Positions 62,849 through 64,000 of a DNA stretch of 64,000 nucleotides are shown in pieces. The translations under genes were made by a program, and so were the position numbers. This DNA comes from Pseudomonadales bacterium (GTDB lineage Bacteria > Pseudomonadota > Gammaproteobacteria > Pseudomonadales > UBA5518): positions 434,001 to 498,000 of the forward strand of contig JACKOP010000001.1 in assembly GCA_024234165.1 (NCBI GenBank). Reading direction: 5' to 3'. Numbering within the stretch: the first letter of the stretch is position 1; each line of letters begins with the position of its first letter. The notes beneath the pieces are model-generated. The model saw only the letters and a program-made list of their open reading frames with translations. It was not told where the DNA came from and did no database searches.

Positions 62849-64000
62849 TCAGGGCGCCAACGGCTGCGGCTGCGCCAGCGCGAGCAGCGCACGCACGGCA
62901 ACCGCGTACATCGCGTAGTCCTGCGTGCGCGCATCACGGATCTGCTTCAGCAGCAAGCGCCACCGCGCCACGGCTGGCGCCCGCGCGGATTCCCAGCACT
63001 CGAGACAACGCTCGATATCCTGTTCTGCTGCCGCTTCCCGCGCAGTCTGCGCCACCTGTGCAACGACCGCACGCAACTGCCAGTCGAGCTCATCCAGATA
63101 GGACTCGCGCGCCATGGCCTGCCAGTAGCCGTCGACCGTGAGTGCACTGATCTGCTTGCCGAACCAGTAGAAATCCAGGCGCTCGTTCAGCGCAAAGGCA
63201 ATCCGTGCCGTACGTTCCACCGCTAGCCCCTGCATCCGCGCTACATCGACCATCCCGAGCGCCGCAACCAGCATCGACGAACCGGCGAGCCCCACCGCCA
63301 CTGGCTGCGGCAGCCCTGCAGCCAGCAGCTCGTCATGACGCTTGCGCCATGCGAGCTGCTGCTCGCCACGTGCGTACTCGCCCATCGCCACCTGGATATG
63401 TGCCACCGGCGCTGCCAGTGCCGCGACCTCGGCGCCGAGGTCGAGGTTGGCGCGCCGATTGTGAAGGAACCAGCGCGTGGCCAGACGCAGCAGCCGCTGC
63501 AGATCCGCGAACACCTGGAGCTGCACACGTGCATCCACCGCATGATCCAGCCCTTCCACCACGCTCCACCATTGATGCAGCCCGAACACGTCGCGTGCCT
63601 TCGCATACGCCTTCACGATTGCTGCAATGCTGGCGTTGGTGCTTTGCTGCAGACGCTCGATGAAGGTGATGCCCATCAGGTCCACGAGATCATTGCCGAT
63701 CTGCGTCGCAATGATTTCGCGGTGCAACTCGTGCTGCAGCAGCCGTTCACCGAAACGTTCGACCAGACGCGCCGGGAACGCCCGCGCGATGCTTCGCGCC
63801 AGATACGGATCCTCGGGTAGATCCGAGGCGAGGATGTCGCGTTTCAACTGGCCCTTCACATAACACATCAGCACGGCCAGCTCTGGCCGGACCAGGCCCT
63901 TGCCCCGCGTGCGCCGTTCCTCCAGGGCATCGTCGCCGGGCAGGAACTCGAGGCGCCGATCGAGCACGCCACGGGCTTCGAGCGAGGATATCAACGCACG
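62849..64000 (-). CDS. NAD-specific glutamate dehydrogenase, C-terminal part (runs off window)
   Basis: 384 codons including the stop are visible; the N-terminal part lies beyond base 64000. The sequence matches the C-terminal helical region of the large (about 180 kDa, GdhB-type) NAD-glutamate dehydrogenase: GLVRPELAVLMCYVKGQLKRDIL, AFPARLVERFGERLLQHELHREIIATQIGNDLVD, and FGLHQWWSVVEGLD. It catabolises glutamate to 2-oxoglutarate, feeding the TCA cycle. Confidence 0.92.
   Translation of the reverse strand, partial: RALISSLEARGVLDRRLEFLPGDDALEERRTRGKGLVRPELAVLMCYVKGQLKRDILASDLPEDPYLARSIARAFPARLVERFGERLLQHELHREIIATQIGNDLVDLMGITFIERLQQSTNASIAAIVKAYAKARDVFGLHQWWSVVEGLDHAVDARVQLQVFADLQRLLRLATRWFLHNRRANLDLGAEVAALAAPVAHIQVAMGEYARGEQQLAWRKRHDELLAAGLPQPVAVGLAGSSMLVAALGMVDVARMQGLAVERTARIAFALNERLDFYWFGKQISALTVDGYWQAMARESYLDELDWQLRAVVAQVAQTAREAAAEQDIERCLECWESARAPAVARWRLLLKQIRDARTQDYAMYAVAVRALLALAQPQPLAP

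Overview
This is a GC-rich chromosomal window from a gammaproteobacterium. The gene order sdhCDAB-sucAB-lpd-sucCD divergent from gltA, together with long-form queF, yheU, tusA-pdxB, a GcvR-like ACT protein, large NAD-dependent glutamate dehydrogenase and pyrD-rlmKL, points to a Pseudomonas-like or marine (Cellvibrionales/Halieaceae-like) lineage. Genus cannot be fixed from sequence alone. No phage, insertion sequence or CRISPR array is visible.

Layout. (a) 1-8.9 kb: the N-terminal part of a Baeyer-Villiger/flavin monooxygenase, divergent from a TetR regulator that is followed by a small membrane protein and a YbhGFSR-like ABC-2 exporter (HlyD adaptor, tandem ATPase, two permeases) with its own NodT-type outer-membrane channel. 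(b) 9.1-13.2 kb: a trans-membrane flavin electron-transfer island (PepSY protein, DUF2271 protein with an ApbE-type flavinylation motif, PepSY-TM/flavodoxin/NADPH-reductase fusion, ApbE). (c) 13.2-29 kb: the most unusual part. It has an HME-RND efflux operon with a DUF3240 protein; a PNPOx-like plus radical SAM pair on the minus strand; and a ten-gene plus-strand operon encoding a thermostable-hemolysin-family protein, AMP-forming acyl ligase, haem-oxygenase-like diiron oxidase (UndA-like ligand pattern), SDR, TPR protein, QseB/PmrA-type response regulator, sensor kinase, metal-site-less cupredoxin, FTR1-type iron permease and a probable outer-membrane protein. Each of the three transcription units is preceded by a tandem TTAAG-N5-TTAAG box of the kind bound by PmrA/QseB-family regulators, correctly oriented for each unit. 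The regulator encoded in the operon may therefore control all three as one regulon.

(d) 29-46.6 kb: housekeeping genes: tRNA-Ser(GGA), queF, yadGH exporter, an Ala-rich lipoprotein, an RRM RNA-binding protein, tRNA-Glu(TTC), msrB, alaA, an ATP-NAD kinase-family protein, pdxB, tusA, yheU, an exported methyltransferase-like protein, a GcvR-like protein, an MFS carrier, aroC, prmB, an alpha/beta hydrolase, htpG with a textbook sigma-32 promoter, and a DUF2889 protein. (e) 46.7-59.4 kb: the TCA-cycle operon and gltA. (f) 59.4-64 kb: rlmKL, pyrD and the C-terminal part of NAD-glutamate dehydrogenase, which runs off the window.

Many genes are coupled by 4-base ATGA/GTGA/TTGA stop-start overlaps, which supports the operon assignments.
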